This document shows positions 11,841 to 20,640 of a DNA stretch of 35,000 bases, in pieces (the first letter of the stretch is position 1; every line of letters begins with the position of its first letter). The position numbers were made by a program, and so were the translations under genes. Source of the DNA: Prorocentrum cordatum (lineage: Eukaryota > Sar > Dinophyceae > Prorocentrales > Prorocentraceae); the NCBI GenBank assembly GCA_963575745.1, contig CAUYUJ010006515.1, positions 1 to 35,000 on the forward strand. The letters are read 5' to 3'. The notes beneath the pieces are model-generated. The model did not search any database. It saw nothing but the letters and a program-made list of their open reading frames with translations, and was not told the origin of the DNA.

Positions 11841-13250
11841 GTGGGGGAACGCAGGCACATGGTGTTGACTGGGGGTCGTCGCACTGAACGATCGGAACTC
11901 TACCCAGACAAACTGTGCGAATCCATGCCTAACGGACTGGTCAAACAGATGGAGGCTGACGGCAACCATGGATTCCCTTGCAGGTGCGATGAGCAAGTGA
12001 ACGCGGAGGTGGGTCACGAGGACGGAAGCATGGATATCAACTATGTCAATTGGGTCATGGCTAACCGAAACCCCAAGCGCCAGCTAGAGTGGACACGCGA
12101 AGACATAGGAACAACTCGACTCGTTCTACCAGGCAAGGTTGGACCGCCGTGGAGCTCCTGCATCAGACAAAGCACCAAAGACCCAGACAGCCGCCAAGTG
12201 ATAGAGGGCAGATCAGTCAATCTGATCGTCGGGCGCGAGCGGATGCGTGGATTTCAAGGGAAACCCAAACATCAACGGGGTCTTCAATTGTGAGGCTGTC
12301 GGAGAAGTCACGCCGCGCAAGTAGGAGTGCTCGAAGTGTTCGCGCGTAGGCTGTAGAAGTGTTCGCGCGTAGGCTGTATGAGAGTTGTTGTTGCCTATGA
12401 AGCTCGCGGTGGTCATGGTGGCGTCGGGCCCGTTCAGTTGAACTATCCACGTGGTGTGCATCGCCGAGGAAACTGCCGGGCATGTGCCTGGGATTACGTT
12501 GGCGGAAATTAGCTTGACCTCGACGTAACCATCAAAGCTCGACAGGGGGACGTGGTCCAGTTCTCGAAACATGGAGTTCATGAGAAAGTGGAAGCGCGCG
12601 TGTGCTGGGCAGTCGCGGGCGAGGGGCCGGTCGGTGCAAGATGGATCGACATGAGCAAAGGAGATGCAAACAGCCCCGATCGCATATCCATGTTAGTGGC
12701 CCAGCATGTCCACCGCAACTCCAAGGGGGAAGCGCATCCGCAGCTGCACCTCTGCTACAGGCTTAGAAACTATTGTTTCCAATGGCAGTGGCAGGGGGGG
12801 TCGGATGTAACGCGTGCGAGTGTGAGGGGACTTTCAAGTTGGGGTCCATCGATTCCAAACGAGCGCGCTGTTATGCGACTGCGAGAATAAACGCATTTGT
12901 AGAATTGCCCGGGGCGGTCCTCGCCGAGGATTCCAGCGCCAACCGTGGTGATATATCGCGCGGAGCGGCGATGATGCTGTTCATTGCCGGGGAAATGGCG
13001 CAGATGTTGATTGAAGTGTCGGATGGATTCCACGTTGGCTACAAGCGGCGTCCCACTCGGCGCCGCCGGGGTCATCATGATGACCAGAAGGCGTGGCTTG
13101 ACTTGGAGCGGCGCCCGTTGGAGTGGCGCAGCGCCCTGCTCACCGCGAAACCGATCATTGAACGCAAGTTGCGGGGCGTCGGCAGGGCATGTTCCTCGAC
13201 GCGACGTAGGTGGCCGTGGCGCCCAGCGCCGTGGGGGCCCTTGCTGGAAG
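11841..13250 (+). pseudogene. Decayed Ty1/copia-like pol fragment (linker and reverse transcriptase)
   Basis: Three successive frames carry pieces that follow the order of a copia-type Pol. Frame 11841-12293 has a segment with YPDKLCESM (about 11901) and INYVNWVMA, resembling the linker between integrase and reverse transcriptase in dinoflagellate copia proteins as I remember them. Frame 12552-12890 has GPVGARWIDMSKGD and LVAQ, the fingers region. Frame 12773-13276 has GSIDSKRARCYA and FVELP (palm), then HHDD at 13073-13084, which occupies the place of the catalytic Asp-Asp box. Stops and frame changes separate these pieces, so the gene is dead. No RNase H was recognised downstream. The copia assignment rests on motif order and memory of the family. 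It is firm for the reverse transcriptase pieces and weaker for the first. Confidence 0.6.
12333..12378 (+). repeat. Perfect 23-bp tandem duplication
   Basis: GAAGTGTTCGCGCGTAGGCT plus GTA occurs twice back to back at 12333 and 12356. It lies inside the decayed copia-like pol, between the linker and reverse transcriptase pieces, and adds to its frame disruption. Confidence 0.9.
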
Positions 13251-13276
13251 GTATAGTTCTCGTCGTGCGACTTTGA

Positions 13277-14071
13277 CCAGTGGGCTATTAACGGGCAGCG
13301 TTGGATGGTTGACCCACAGAGTGGATATGATTGCCATAACAATAGGAAGAGTTCAGTGGTGGATCTGTCTACCAATCCACTGTGTGTGGGTACGTCTGGC
13401 CCGCGGAGTGGGCATGATTATGTGTATGCGGCTACACATCAAATTTTGTTATCGAGCATCTGCGCAGTTGTCAGCCCTTGGCACTTGCCATCCCGGCGCG
13501 GACTTTTCCATTGGCCAGAGGGAAGTGGGGTGCTGGATTTGCGAGGGGGAGAGGGGTCAGGCGTGCGACGACACCAATTGCGTGATCAATGCCCATTCCG
13601 CCGCTCGAGCATTCCGGGCTGCCGCGCCGCGCAGAAGCAGGCGGGGGCGGCGGCCCTGCTGCTGCCGAGGCGCTACCGTGATTAACGGGTCATTGGGCGT
13701 CTCGTGTGAGCTCTTCAGCGTCAGAACCTCATTGGCGATATCAGACACTTCCTCATCCCTCTCTCAATGCCCCTTGAGCGTGAGCAGCTGAGTTGCACGC
13801 GCATGTAGATATTGCTGACTTGTTGCAGGAGAGTGTCGGCAAGTCAAAAGGGAAGCCAGCCATCATCATTAAAAGGGTAGCTTTCTGAAGTACGTTTCAG
13901 TGTAATTTGTTCTTCCGAGCGCCATGGGCACTGGAGTTTACCGTGTACTCCAGCTGGCACGGTGAACGCACTTTACATAGGCACATGACCCCACAGTTGC
14001 CGTTTTACATTACTGACATCTTCCCCGTTGCTCCGACGGCTGTGTCAGCCGGGTGGGGTGGGGGGTTAAAT
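13277..14071. other. Unassigned sequence downstream of copia remnant 2
   Basis: Balanced composition with several moderate open frames (for example plus strand 13305-13685), but no recognised motif. If the element continues here it should hold RNase H, and I could not find RNase H signatures. Confidence 0.3.
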
Positions 14072-14190
14072 CATGTGATCGCAAATGGGGAAGCATATAT
14101 TCAAGTAAAGCTCGGAAGTCTGATTCATCCGAGCGTCACCAGTAAAACGAATCTGTTCTACTACGCAAAATCTTTTTTGTTGATTCTTTC
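14072..14190 (+). repeat. Direct repeat flanking copia remnant 2, right copy
   Basis: CATGTGATCGCAAATGGGGA at 14072, GTCTGATTCATCCGAGCGTC at about 14118 and CTACTACGCAAAATC at about 14158 match the blocks at 11198-11350. It directly abuts the purine tract that begins near 14191. Confidence 0.6.
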
Positions 14191-14510
14191 GAGGAGGAAG
14201 TGGAGGAAAAGGAGGAGGATGAAGAGGAGGAGGAAAAGGAGGAACGGGAGGAGGAGGAGGAGGAGGAGGAAGAGGAGGAGGAAGAGGATGATGATGATGA
14301 TGATGATGAGGAGGAGGAGGAGGAGGAGCAGGATCAGCAGGAGGAGGAGGACGGGAACATGACAATGAGGATGGAGCAGGGAGGACGAGGAGGAGGATTA
14401 TGATGATGATGGGGAGGAGGAGGAGGAGGAGGAGGAGGAGGAGGAGGAGGAGGAGGAGGAGGAGGAGGAGGAGGAGGAGGAGGAGGAGGAGGAGGAGGAG
14501 AAGGAGGACC
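14191..14510 (+). repeat. (GAG)n purine tract
   Basis: GAG/GGA triplets with short AAG and GAT interruptions become almost perfect GAG from about 14411 to 14500. The reverse strand reads as poly-Leu or poly-Pro, which are shadows. The tract leads straight into composite repeat C. Confidence 0.92.
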
Positions 14511-14860
14511 AGTGTAAACCCACGATTCATCAACGATATTGGACGAAACCCTCCCTCCAAGCTCCTTCATCATAGGTCCCTACAAGGGTTCATGTCGAGT
14601 GATGGAAGTGACCCGCTGGGAGACGACCTTTTGAAGATCCCGACGCGTACCGGAACACCGTTACGGATCTTCATTCGGCACCATCAATCAGCTTGACTGC
14701 TGCGTCCCGACGATCCTGAATCGCACCAGATCGCCGTTTCTGTTCAACATCGCGAATCAACGCAACCTGTTCGGCCCTGACAATCCTGAATCGTTCCAAC
14801 ACGCCGATTCTGGTACGTTAACAACGGGAGCCCGTGGAAATCTTATCGAAGACGATTACG
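14511..14860 (+). mobile_element. Composite dispersed repeat, copy C (3'-truncated)
   Basis: It starts with GTGTAAACCCACGATTCATC after a purine tract and keeps the CATCATAGGTCCCTACAAG part and two GATCCTGAATCGCACCAG-like motifs. It ends after TGGTACGTTAACAACGGGAG and CCCGTGGAA, the point where copy A enters its 83-bp array. The array is missing, and a CTTGGGGC-type block begins within about 70 bp. Confidence 0.65.
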
Positions 14861-14928
14861 GCGAATCGCCGCCGCCCCTTGCCTTTTGGAATTGTCCGAG
14901 AAGCTCATCGGGCGTTCCGGCAAGCGTC

Positions 14929-15355
14929 TTGGGCATCCCGAAAAGCTTCTATGGCGTTCCGACAGGCCTCTTGGGCATGTTGTGCGGCCCCTTGGGCCTT
15001 TCGAGTGGCCTCTGGGGCCTTCCCACGGGCCTCTTGGGGCTCCAGAGATGCCTCTTGAGTTTGCTCGACGGGCCCTGTGGGCCCTCCGACAGGCCCTCTT
15101 TGGGCCTCTTCAGGGGCCTCTGGGGCCTTTTGAGAGGCGGCTCGGGCCCTTCGACATGCTTCTGGGGCCTCCCGACAGGCTCCTCGGGCCCTCCGACAAG
15201 CCTTCTCCTGGGCCTCCCGAGAGAAGCTTCTTGGGGCTTTCGACAGGCGGGTTTGGCCTCCAGAGTGGCTTCTTGGGCCTTTCGGCAGCCCTTTTGTTGG
15301 GGCCCTTGGACAAGCCTCTGGGGCCCTTCGACACGCCTTGTGGGCCCTCTCGGGA
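14929..15355 (+). repeat. GGCCTCTTGGG degenerate repeat block
   Basis: Units such as CGACAGGCCTCTTGGGCC and GAGTGGCCTCTGGGGCC recur with a period near 30-33 bp. The unit differs from the CTTGGGGCCGT family (it carries CCGACAGG) and lacks that family's conserved core. The reading frames are shadows rich in Pro, Gly, Leu and Arg. Confidence 0.75.
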
Positions 15356-15400
15356 GGACTGTGTCGTCAACGTGGGCCCCATCTGGGCATGCGAAGCTTT

Positions 15401-15950
15401 TTCGGGCCGAGTGGAACCGGAAGCGTTGTTGCCACTGGTGGTCCCCGTCGTCAAAGCATTCATTCATGGCGTGCGGTTCAGCTCGACGAAGCCTTTGTCA
15501 GAATCCCAATCGGACCCCAATAGAGAGGAGTCATAATTCCATTCGAGAGGAACTCTATGCCATTCCAGCAGGATCGCCCTATCTCATATTAGGAACCTAG
15601 TGTGATTGCAACTGGAAGGATATGAGTTCAATTCGAATAGGACCACTACTATGAGGATGGCGGTATATAGAACCCCAGAAGGGTTCAATCCCCAGGTGAT
15701 TACCTTAAGGACTCGCGCGGGCACTCAGAGCTCGAGAGTCTCCTTTGCTTTTGACATGTGATTCGGGTGGATGCTGGGGATTGAAGCCTTCTGCTGGGAA
15801 TTGAACCCTTCTGCCGGTGACTGAACTCATCGCGTCTTGAAAATATGCTTGGTGATTTTTTGGCCGTCTTGGGCGATCATCACCCAAGGGACGACAAATT
15901 CAAAGTCACACAACAACCCATTGGAAATCAACGGTTTTTGCCTCTTCGGG
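15401..15950. other. Unassigned region with an inverted-repeat structure
   Basis: The region is lower in GC than its flanks. No gene is recognised. Its main content is the inverted and tandem repeat at 15674-15834. The rest shows nothing I can identify. Confidence 0.35.
15674..15834. repeat. Inverted repeat with a 20-bp tandem right arm
   Basis: CCCAGAAGGGTTCAATCCCC on the left (from about 15674) is complementary to sequence in the right arm. The right arm is a 20-bp tandem: CTGGGGATTGAAGCCTTCTG (15774-15793), CTGGGAATTGAACCCTTCTG (15794-15813) and a third diverged copy (15814-15834). The GGGTTCAATCCC motif resembles a tRNA T-arm, but there is no tRNA around it. Confidence 0.65.
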
Positions 15951-16410
15951 GTCTCCTGGAGGACCTCTTAAAGCACTCTTGGATGCCTCCTGGGGCCTCT
16001 TGCCACTTCTTGGACAATCTTTGGTGGCTCTTGGCCCGTCTGACGCCTTCGGAGGCCGTCTTGAGGGCTTCTCTAGGCTGTCTTAGCGCACTCTTGCAGC
16101 GCTTCAGGGCTGCCTCAGGGCCCACTTGGGAGCCTCTTCGGCGATGCTGAGGTCCTCTTGGGCCGATTCGGGGCCTCTTGGGAGCTTCGCGGGCCGTCTT
16201 GTAGCTATTTTCGCGGCGTTTGGGGCCGTCTTGGACGATCGGAGGCCCAAACAGGCGAGAATTGCAAAATCCAACAAAAGCCAAACGGATGCCTGCCTCC
16301 TCGGGTTCTCTTGGAGAGCCTTTTGGGGCCCTCGTGGGCGGTCTTGAGAGCTTCTTTGGCTGTCTTGCTGCCCCTCTTGAGCAGTCTTGGGCTATCTTGA
16401 GCCTTTCTCG
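15951..16410 (+). repeat. CTTGGGGCCGT degenerate repeat block, copy 3
   Basis: Repeated GGCCTCTTGG and CCGTCTTGGGC-like units surround the family core at 16236-16259 (CGATCGGAGGCCC, then AAACAGGCGAG). Open frames are repeat shadows. Confidence 0.75.
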
Positions 16411-16651
16411 TTTCGTCTTGGCTACTCCGAGCTTCTCAATCAGCGTCGCGGGGGCGTCACCCCCGCCGACAGCCCCACCTCGACCCCAAATGCGGGCAGC
16501 CACCGCGCGCCGAAGGTGCTCCGACCACCGTCGCGGCGTGCAGGCCCCAGGGCTCCGCCACCCCGAGCACGTGGCCGCTTGGGCGCCCGCATCGATCCAA
16601 GTTTGCCCAGGAGCGAGGCCGAAAACTTGGTGTTCAGAAGGATCAACAGCT

Positions 16652-16662
16652 AAAACTCCTCC

Positions 16663-16694
<32 letters not shown>

Positions 16695-16722
16695 CTCCTC
16701 CTCCTCCTCCTCCTCCTCCCCC
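16652..16722 (+). repeat. (CTC)n pyrimidine microsatellite
   Basis: CTC triplets with a few CTT interruptions. This is the reverse orientation of the GAG tracts seen earlier. Confidence 0.9.
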
Positions 16723-16850
16723 TCACGCTTATTAAGAAACCCAGACTATCTTGGAAGCCGTCCTGGAGGCCGAGAAAGAGCGCCGGGGAGGGATTTTTCA
16801 GGGGTGGGGCGGTCTTCGCGTGCGCGTGCGAGCATCGGGGAGGGGGTCGG

Positions 16851-16907
16851 CCCTAGAGAGCATTGAGCAGCATTCCCAGAAGGACCACAGGAGCATTCCA
16901 ACACGCC
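16851..16907 (+). repeat. Duplicated segment, intact copy (empty target site)
   Basis: CCCTAGAGAGCATTGAGCAG, then CATTCCCAGAAGGACCACAG and GAGCATTCCAACACGCC. The second copy at 16994 is split by the 207-bp insertion after GGACCACA. This copy therefore shows the uninterrupted sequence. Confidence 0.85.
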
Positions 16908-16993
16908 TCCTCCTCCTCCGCCGCCTCCTCCTCCTCCTGCTTCTCCTCCTCCTCCTCCTCCTCCTCCTCCTCCCACTCCTCCTCCTCCTCCCG
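16905..16993 (+). repeat. (CTC)n pyrimidine tract between the duplicated segments
   Basis: CTC triplets with minor CGC and CTT variants fill the gap between the two copies of the 57-bp segment. Confidence 0.88.
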
Positions 16994-17032
16994 CCCTAGA
17001 GAGCATTGAACAGCATTCCCAGAGGGACCACA

Positions 17033-17239
17033 TCGGGGGCAACGATAGGGGGGGATGGGCATAGGGGGGATGCATCGACCCCCCATCGCCCATTGATCGC
17101 CGATAGGGGCCTGACTGCCCCGACCTGCCCAGGAAGGTTCGGATTCACTATCGGAGGCCTATCGCCGATCTATCGGCGATTTATCGCCGATAGGTCGAGC
17201 ATCCCCCCCTATGCTAGTCCCCCCTTATCGTTGCTCCTC
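17033..17239. mobile_element. 207-bp foldback (MITE-like) insertion with 6-bp target duplication
   Basis: The ends are inverted repeats of about 45 bp. The left arm has GCAACGATAGGGGGGGATGG then GCATAGGGGGGATGC. The right arm, read on the other strand, gives GCAACGATAAGGGGGGACTA then GCATAGGGGGGGATGC. The insert is flanked by ACCACA at 17027-17032 and again at 17240-17245. The host sequence resumes with GGAGCATTCTAACACGCC, exactly as in the uninterrupted copy at 16851-16907. Inside are three spaced palindromic ATCGCCGAT/ATCGGCGAT motifs (17161, 17172, 17183). There is no coding capacity. It would have to be moved by a transposase encoded elsewhere. Confidence 0.85.
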
Positions 17240-17264
17240 ACCACAGGAGCATTCTAACACGCCC

Positions 17265-17775
17265 ACTCCGTGCAGGCGCGGTGTCGGACACGAATGGTCG
17301 GTTGAATCAACGCTTGAACACATCGGCGTTGGCCTCGTGTCTACGCTTTATTCTTCCTTTCTGCTCCTCCTCTCTTGCTCCTTTTCCTTTATCTTTCCTG
17401 TCTCCATCCTGAGCTTGACGATGACCACACGTCGCGTACAGTTGACGTCCCAGCTGAAGAAGTGTTGCGACAGTGCACTTGGGTCGCTGCTTCGGCAAGG
17501 GAGGTACTGCGCTGCATAGTGCAGCATCGCAGCATCGGCCTTCATCCCTCTCGATTGGGGTTGCGGATCTGATTCGCGATCTCTCTTCATATGGCTCGTG
17601 TGCGAACTGCACGCGCGCGAGCGAAGGCTATGTTGCGTCGTGAAAAGCACAGAGCCCCGTTGGGCACACAGGGCCCCGCTGGGCTCCAGACTCGAAGCGT
17701 GAGCACGCAACCTGCTGAAACGCCCTCGTCCGCAGCTGTCTCGGCTCGGCCCAGGGCCCCGTGGCGGCGGCCCGG
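17265..17775 (+). promoter_or_regulatory. Upstream region of the PPR gene with a candidate splice-acceptor pyrimidine tract
   Basis: About 500 bp separate the foldback insertion from the PPR start codon. A long pyrimidine-rich run at 17346-17410 ends at AG (17412-17413). This is a plausible acceptor for spliced-leader trans-splicing or an intron, and a second possible AG follows the pyrimidine-rich stretch ending near 17753. No TATA-like element is evident, which is usual for dinoflagellates. An extra upstream exon cannot be excluded. The frame used by the PPR exon is open back only to 17719. Confidence 0.3.
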
Positions 17776-19094
17776 ATGGCGGCGCGGGTGCCCCGCGAGG
17801 GGCCGCGCGACTCCGCGCGGTGGCCGCGGAGAGGCCCCGGCTCGCGTGCCCGCGCGGCCGCGGCGACGGCCCTCGCGGCACTGTGGCCGGCGGCGGCCCT
17901 CGTGGACGCGTGGCGGCGGGCGCCCGTCCGCCCGCGCGCCCGCGCCGCGCGGCGCGGGCTGGCCGCGGGCGGCTGGGCCGAGGGCTCCGACGGCGCCGCG
18001 GGCGACGGCTCGGCCGCGCTGCGGGAGGCGGCCGTGGCCGCCCTGCTGGACGACGACCCCCAGGGGGCCGTGGACATCATGCTGGAGATCGGCGCGCGCT
18101 TCTGCGCGGCCCCGGCGGGGCCGGGGGGCGGCTGGTCCGAGCAGGGGCAGGCGGAGGAGGCCGCCCCGTGCGAGCCGCTGGAGCGCACGGCGCGGGCGTG
18201 CGCGGAGGCGGTCGGCGCCGACCGGCGGCTGGCGACCGAGTGGCTGGCCGGCCTGGCGAGGGCGGGGGTCACGTCGGAGGAGCTGGGCATGCCTCTGGCC
18301 CTGCGGGAGGCATCTCAGCGGCGAGCGAGGGAGGCAAACGAGAAGGAGGAGGCCTTCTCAGAAGGCGGCAGAGCTTCTCAGAAGCCCTCCGGCCTTCTGA
18401 GAAGTTTTCTTTGCCTTCCGGGGAAGGCCCAGAACTCTTCTCAGAAGGCCGGGGAACTCAGGAGCCATCTGAGAGGGCCCGCTCTTCCTCACTTCCCCCG
18501 GGCTCGCCGCCGACCATCGTTGTCACCGAAGGGCGGCGTGGAGAGCGGGGTGCAGTGGCTGCAGGTGATGAAGAAGGCGAAGATGTCGCCCAGCGTGGGG
18601 TGCTACACCGCCATCATCGACGCCTGTGATAACAGAGGCTCTGGCGCCGCGGACAGCGACTACCAGCGGGCCTCCCAGCTCGTGGACCAGATGCTGAACT
18701 CCGGGCTGGCGCTGAACACGCAAGCCTACAATGTGGCGCTGCGGACCAAGGCCAAGGCGGCCGAGACGAGCGCCCTGGAGGCCCTGCTCGACAGGATGGA
18801 GGCCAATTACGTGATCCCCGACGACTCCTCGTACGCCTCTGTGATCCGCTCCCGCGCCGAGGCAGGCGACGCGATGAGCGCCGAGCGCTGGCTGGCCGAG
18901 ATGGGGCGGCGCGGCGCGCGGCCAGGGGAGGCCGCGTACGCCGAGGTGCTGCGCGCCTGGGCGGACGTGGGCAACGACAAGGGCATCCGCAGGACCCTGG
19001 CCGCCATGTCCGACGAGGGCGTCGAGCTCAGCCCGGAGGAGGAAAACGTCGGCACGGCACGCAGCCTCTGCCAGGCCACCGCAGACATGGAAGT
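17776..19094 (+). CDS. Pentatricopeptide repeat (PPR) protein, exon 1
   Basis: PPR proteins bind single-stranded organellar RNA through tandem 35-residue helical hairpins and act in its processing, editing or translation. The first ATG of the open frame is at 17776; an in-frame stop lies at 17716. Residues 1-60 are Arg/Ala-rich with a hydrophobic stretch at about 26-46 (ATALAALWPAAALVDAW), followed by a basic run. This resembles a signal plus transit leader for plastid or mitochondrion. After about residue 240, PPR motifs appear: one expanded from about 274 (VGCYTAIIDAC), then three of exactly 35 residues at 315-349, 350-384 and 385-419. Residues about 176-256 do not look like PPR and correspond to DNA with a palindrome ladder; they may be intron. 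The exon ends two bases into a codon at 19094, before GTAAGG. The joined product is 726 residues. The PPR assignment is firm; the RNA target is unknown. Confidence 0.85.
18354..18447. repeat. Ladder of short palindromes inside PPR exon 1
   Basis: CTTCT(C/G)AGAAG occurs at 18354-18364, 18374-18384, 18394-18404 and 18437-18447. CCTTCCGGGGAAGG at 18414-18427 fills the remaining step, so the spacing is close to 20 bp throughout. The stretch from about 18321 (GCGAGC, a possible GC-type donor) to about 18545 (AG) is free of stops and a multiple of three. It could be an unspliced insertion, an intron or a spliced introner-like element. Confidence 0.7.
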
Positions 19095-19426
19095 GTAAGG
19101 GGGGCGCGGAAATCAGCGGCGGGCCCCGCTTCCCTGGGGGAGTCGCGGATTTTTCCGCCGCCGAGCGAGGCGGCGCCGGCCGCCTTTTGGGGAGGGCGCC
19201 TCCCCCGACCCGTGGATTTGGCGACCGCGCGCCAAGTCCACGGGACCGCTAGCCCACGACTGCGCGCCCCCGGCTCTGGGAGGTCCGTGCGGGCTTCTCG
19301 GGTCCGCGGCGGGCGCCCCACCGGTCGTGCTCCCCGCTCGCGGGGCGTGGGCGGTCCAGCTCCGACCCCAGGAGTCGGCGCGGACCGCCGAGGGGTTCCG
19401 TCCGTGCGGGCATTTTTCTCTTCCAG
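19095..19426 (+). other. GT-AG intron (332 bp) of the PPR gene, hairpin-rich
   Basis: The donor GTAAGG at 19095 follows codon bases GT. The acceptor is TTTTTCTCTTCCAG, ending at 19426. Splicing joins GT to C in phase 2 and moves translation from the exon 1 frame into the frame that encodes the next PPR motif. Without splicing, exon 1 stops at once (TAA at 19096). The intron contains several strong inverted repeats, including CCCGTGGATTTGGCG (19209-19223) with CGCCAAGTCCACGGG (19230-19244), 14 of 15 pairs with a 6-base loop. Others are GGGGAGG/CCTCCCC (19189-19205) and CCCCGC/GCGGGG (19332-19345). Confidence 0.8.
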
Positions 19427-20288
19427 CAGCACCCGCTGCTACAACGCCGTCATCGGTGCCTTCTGCAGGAGGGGCGACCTCCAGGGCGCGGTGGACCTCT
19501 TCGAGCTCATGGCCGAGAAGGGGTGCGACCACGACAGGGGCACGTACACGGCGATCATCCAGGCCATAGCAAAGACTGGCAACGTCAAGGAAGCCCAGCG
19601 CTGGATCCAGCTGATGGCGGAGAGCGGCATCGCCCCCGATGCCTTCGTCTACACTCTGCTGGCCGGCGCGCTGGCCAAGCAGGGCCGGCCCGACGATGTG
19701 GAGGTGGTCATGCAGGCCATGCGGGCGGAGGGACTGCAGCCCACCGCCGCGACCTGGACGTGGCTGATCGTCTCCACGGGCGTGGACCTGGGCGGCGCGT
19801 CTTCGAAGAAGACGCCCGAGGCCGTCTTTCGAGACATGGTGGCGGCGGGCGTGGCGCCCACGGCGTTCACGCGCAGCGCCCTGGACCGCCAGCTCCCGGA
19901 CGGCGCCGCACAGCGGAAGAGGCTGTTCGCGGAGCTGGGCGTCGCCGACCCGGCCGACGACCCGTACGCGGCCAGGCACGCGGTCAAGCCTCTGGCCGTG
20001 AAGAGCGTCCAGAGGCGGCGGTCGGAGGTCAGGGCCCAGCTGAGGAGCATTGATCGTCGGCGCACCATGAAGGCGAAGGTGGCGGCGACCAGGCGCATAA
20101 TGATGGAGGTGGACAGGGTCGAGGTCACTCCCAAGAAGGTCGGGGGCGGACAACCCCCCACCCTGATGCGTCGATTGGTGGACTGCCCGTGCTCGGTTCT
20201 CGAGAGGGCGCCGCGGTCGTCGTTTTCCAGGCCTGCGCCCGCCGGGTTTGGGCCCGAGGGTCGTTCTCACCAAACCACGTTCTGCTAA
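19427..20288 (+). CDS. Pentatricopeptide repeat (PPR) protein, exon 2
   Basis: This exon continues the PPR protein and ends with TAA at 20286-20288. Its first full codon is residue 441. Three canonical 35-residue motifs follow without gaps: residues 442-476 (TRCYNAVIGAF), 477-511 (RGTYTAIIQAI) and 512-546 (AFVYTLLAGAL). A longer divergent motif starts at 547. By the plant PPR code the position 5/35 pairs are N-D, T-D and T-T. N-D favours U and T-D favours G in plants; whether the code holds in dinoflagellates is not known. A basic tail rich in Arg and Lys (about residues 625-665) precedes a less convincing C-terminus of about 55 residues. The real end may therefore lie in a further unseen exon. 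Confidence 0.85.
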
Positions 20289-20640
20289 AAGGGGGTCTGT
20301 CCATCCCCGAGAAGGGCAGCAGCCGCAAACCTAACATCGCCCCCTCCAGCGGCGGTTTCAAGTCGGGGCAGAGACTGAGGATAGTGCCCCGGACCCCCGC
20401 GGAGCAGCGGGATATGAAGCACGGCGTCGGAGGTTTCATTCGAGAGAGCGACAGCGGGCAGCCTAACCCTGCAGCACACCAGACCTTGCGTGATCCCGAG
20501 CCCTGGGCTGGCCAACGGTTCGGCCAACGCACGTGAGCGCATGCGGCGCGAGCGGCCGCGATGCCAGCGGCTTCCGCCACGCAGAAAAGTGTGTCTGGCG
20601 CGACGCTCATCAGGAGTACATGTGCTTTTGTAGAGGGCAT
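20289..20640. other. Region downstream of the PPR gene, nothing identified
   Basis: Mixed GC-rich sequence, probably the 3' untranslated region of the PPR transcript and spacer. No further PPR motif appears in any frame. Confidence 0.3.

Noticed and set aside
15678-15696. GGGTTCAATCCCC as a tRNA T-arm
   Set aside because: No other tRNA arms surround it. It is explained by the local inverted repeat.
17591-18400. Arg-rich plus-strand frame overlapping the start of the PPR gene
   Set aside because: It is an out-of-frame shadow of the GC-rich PPR exon, with extreme Arg/Gly/Pro content and no motif.
19113-20273. 386-codon minus-strand frame opposite PPR exon 2
   Set aside because: It is antisense to a clear PPR coding exon and shows no family motif. 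It stays open only because of high GC.
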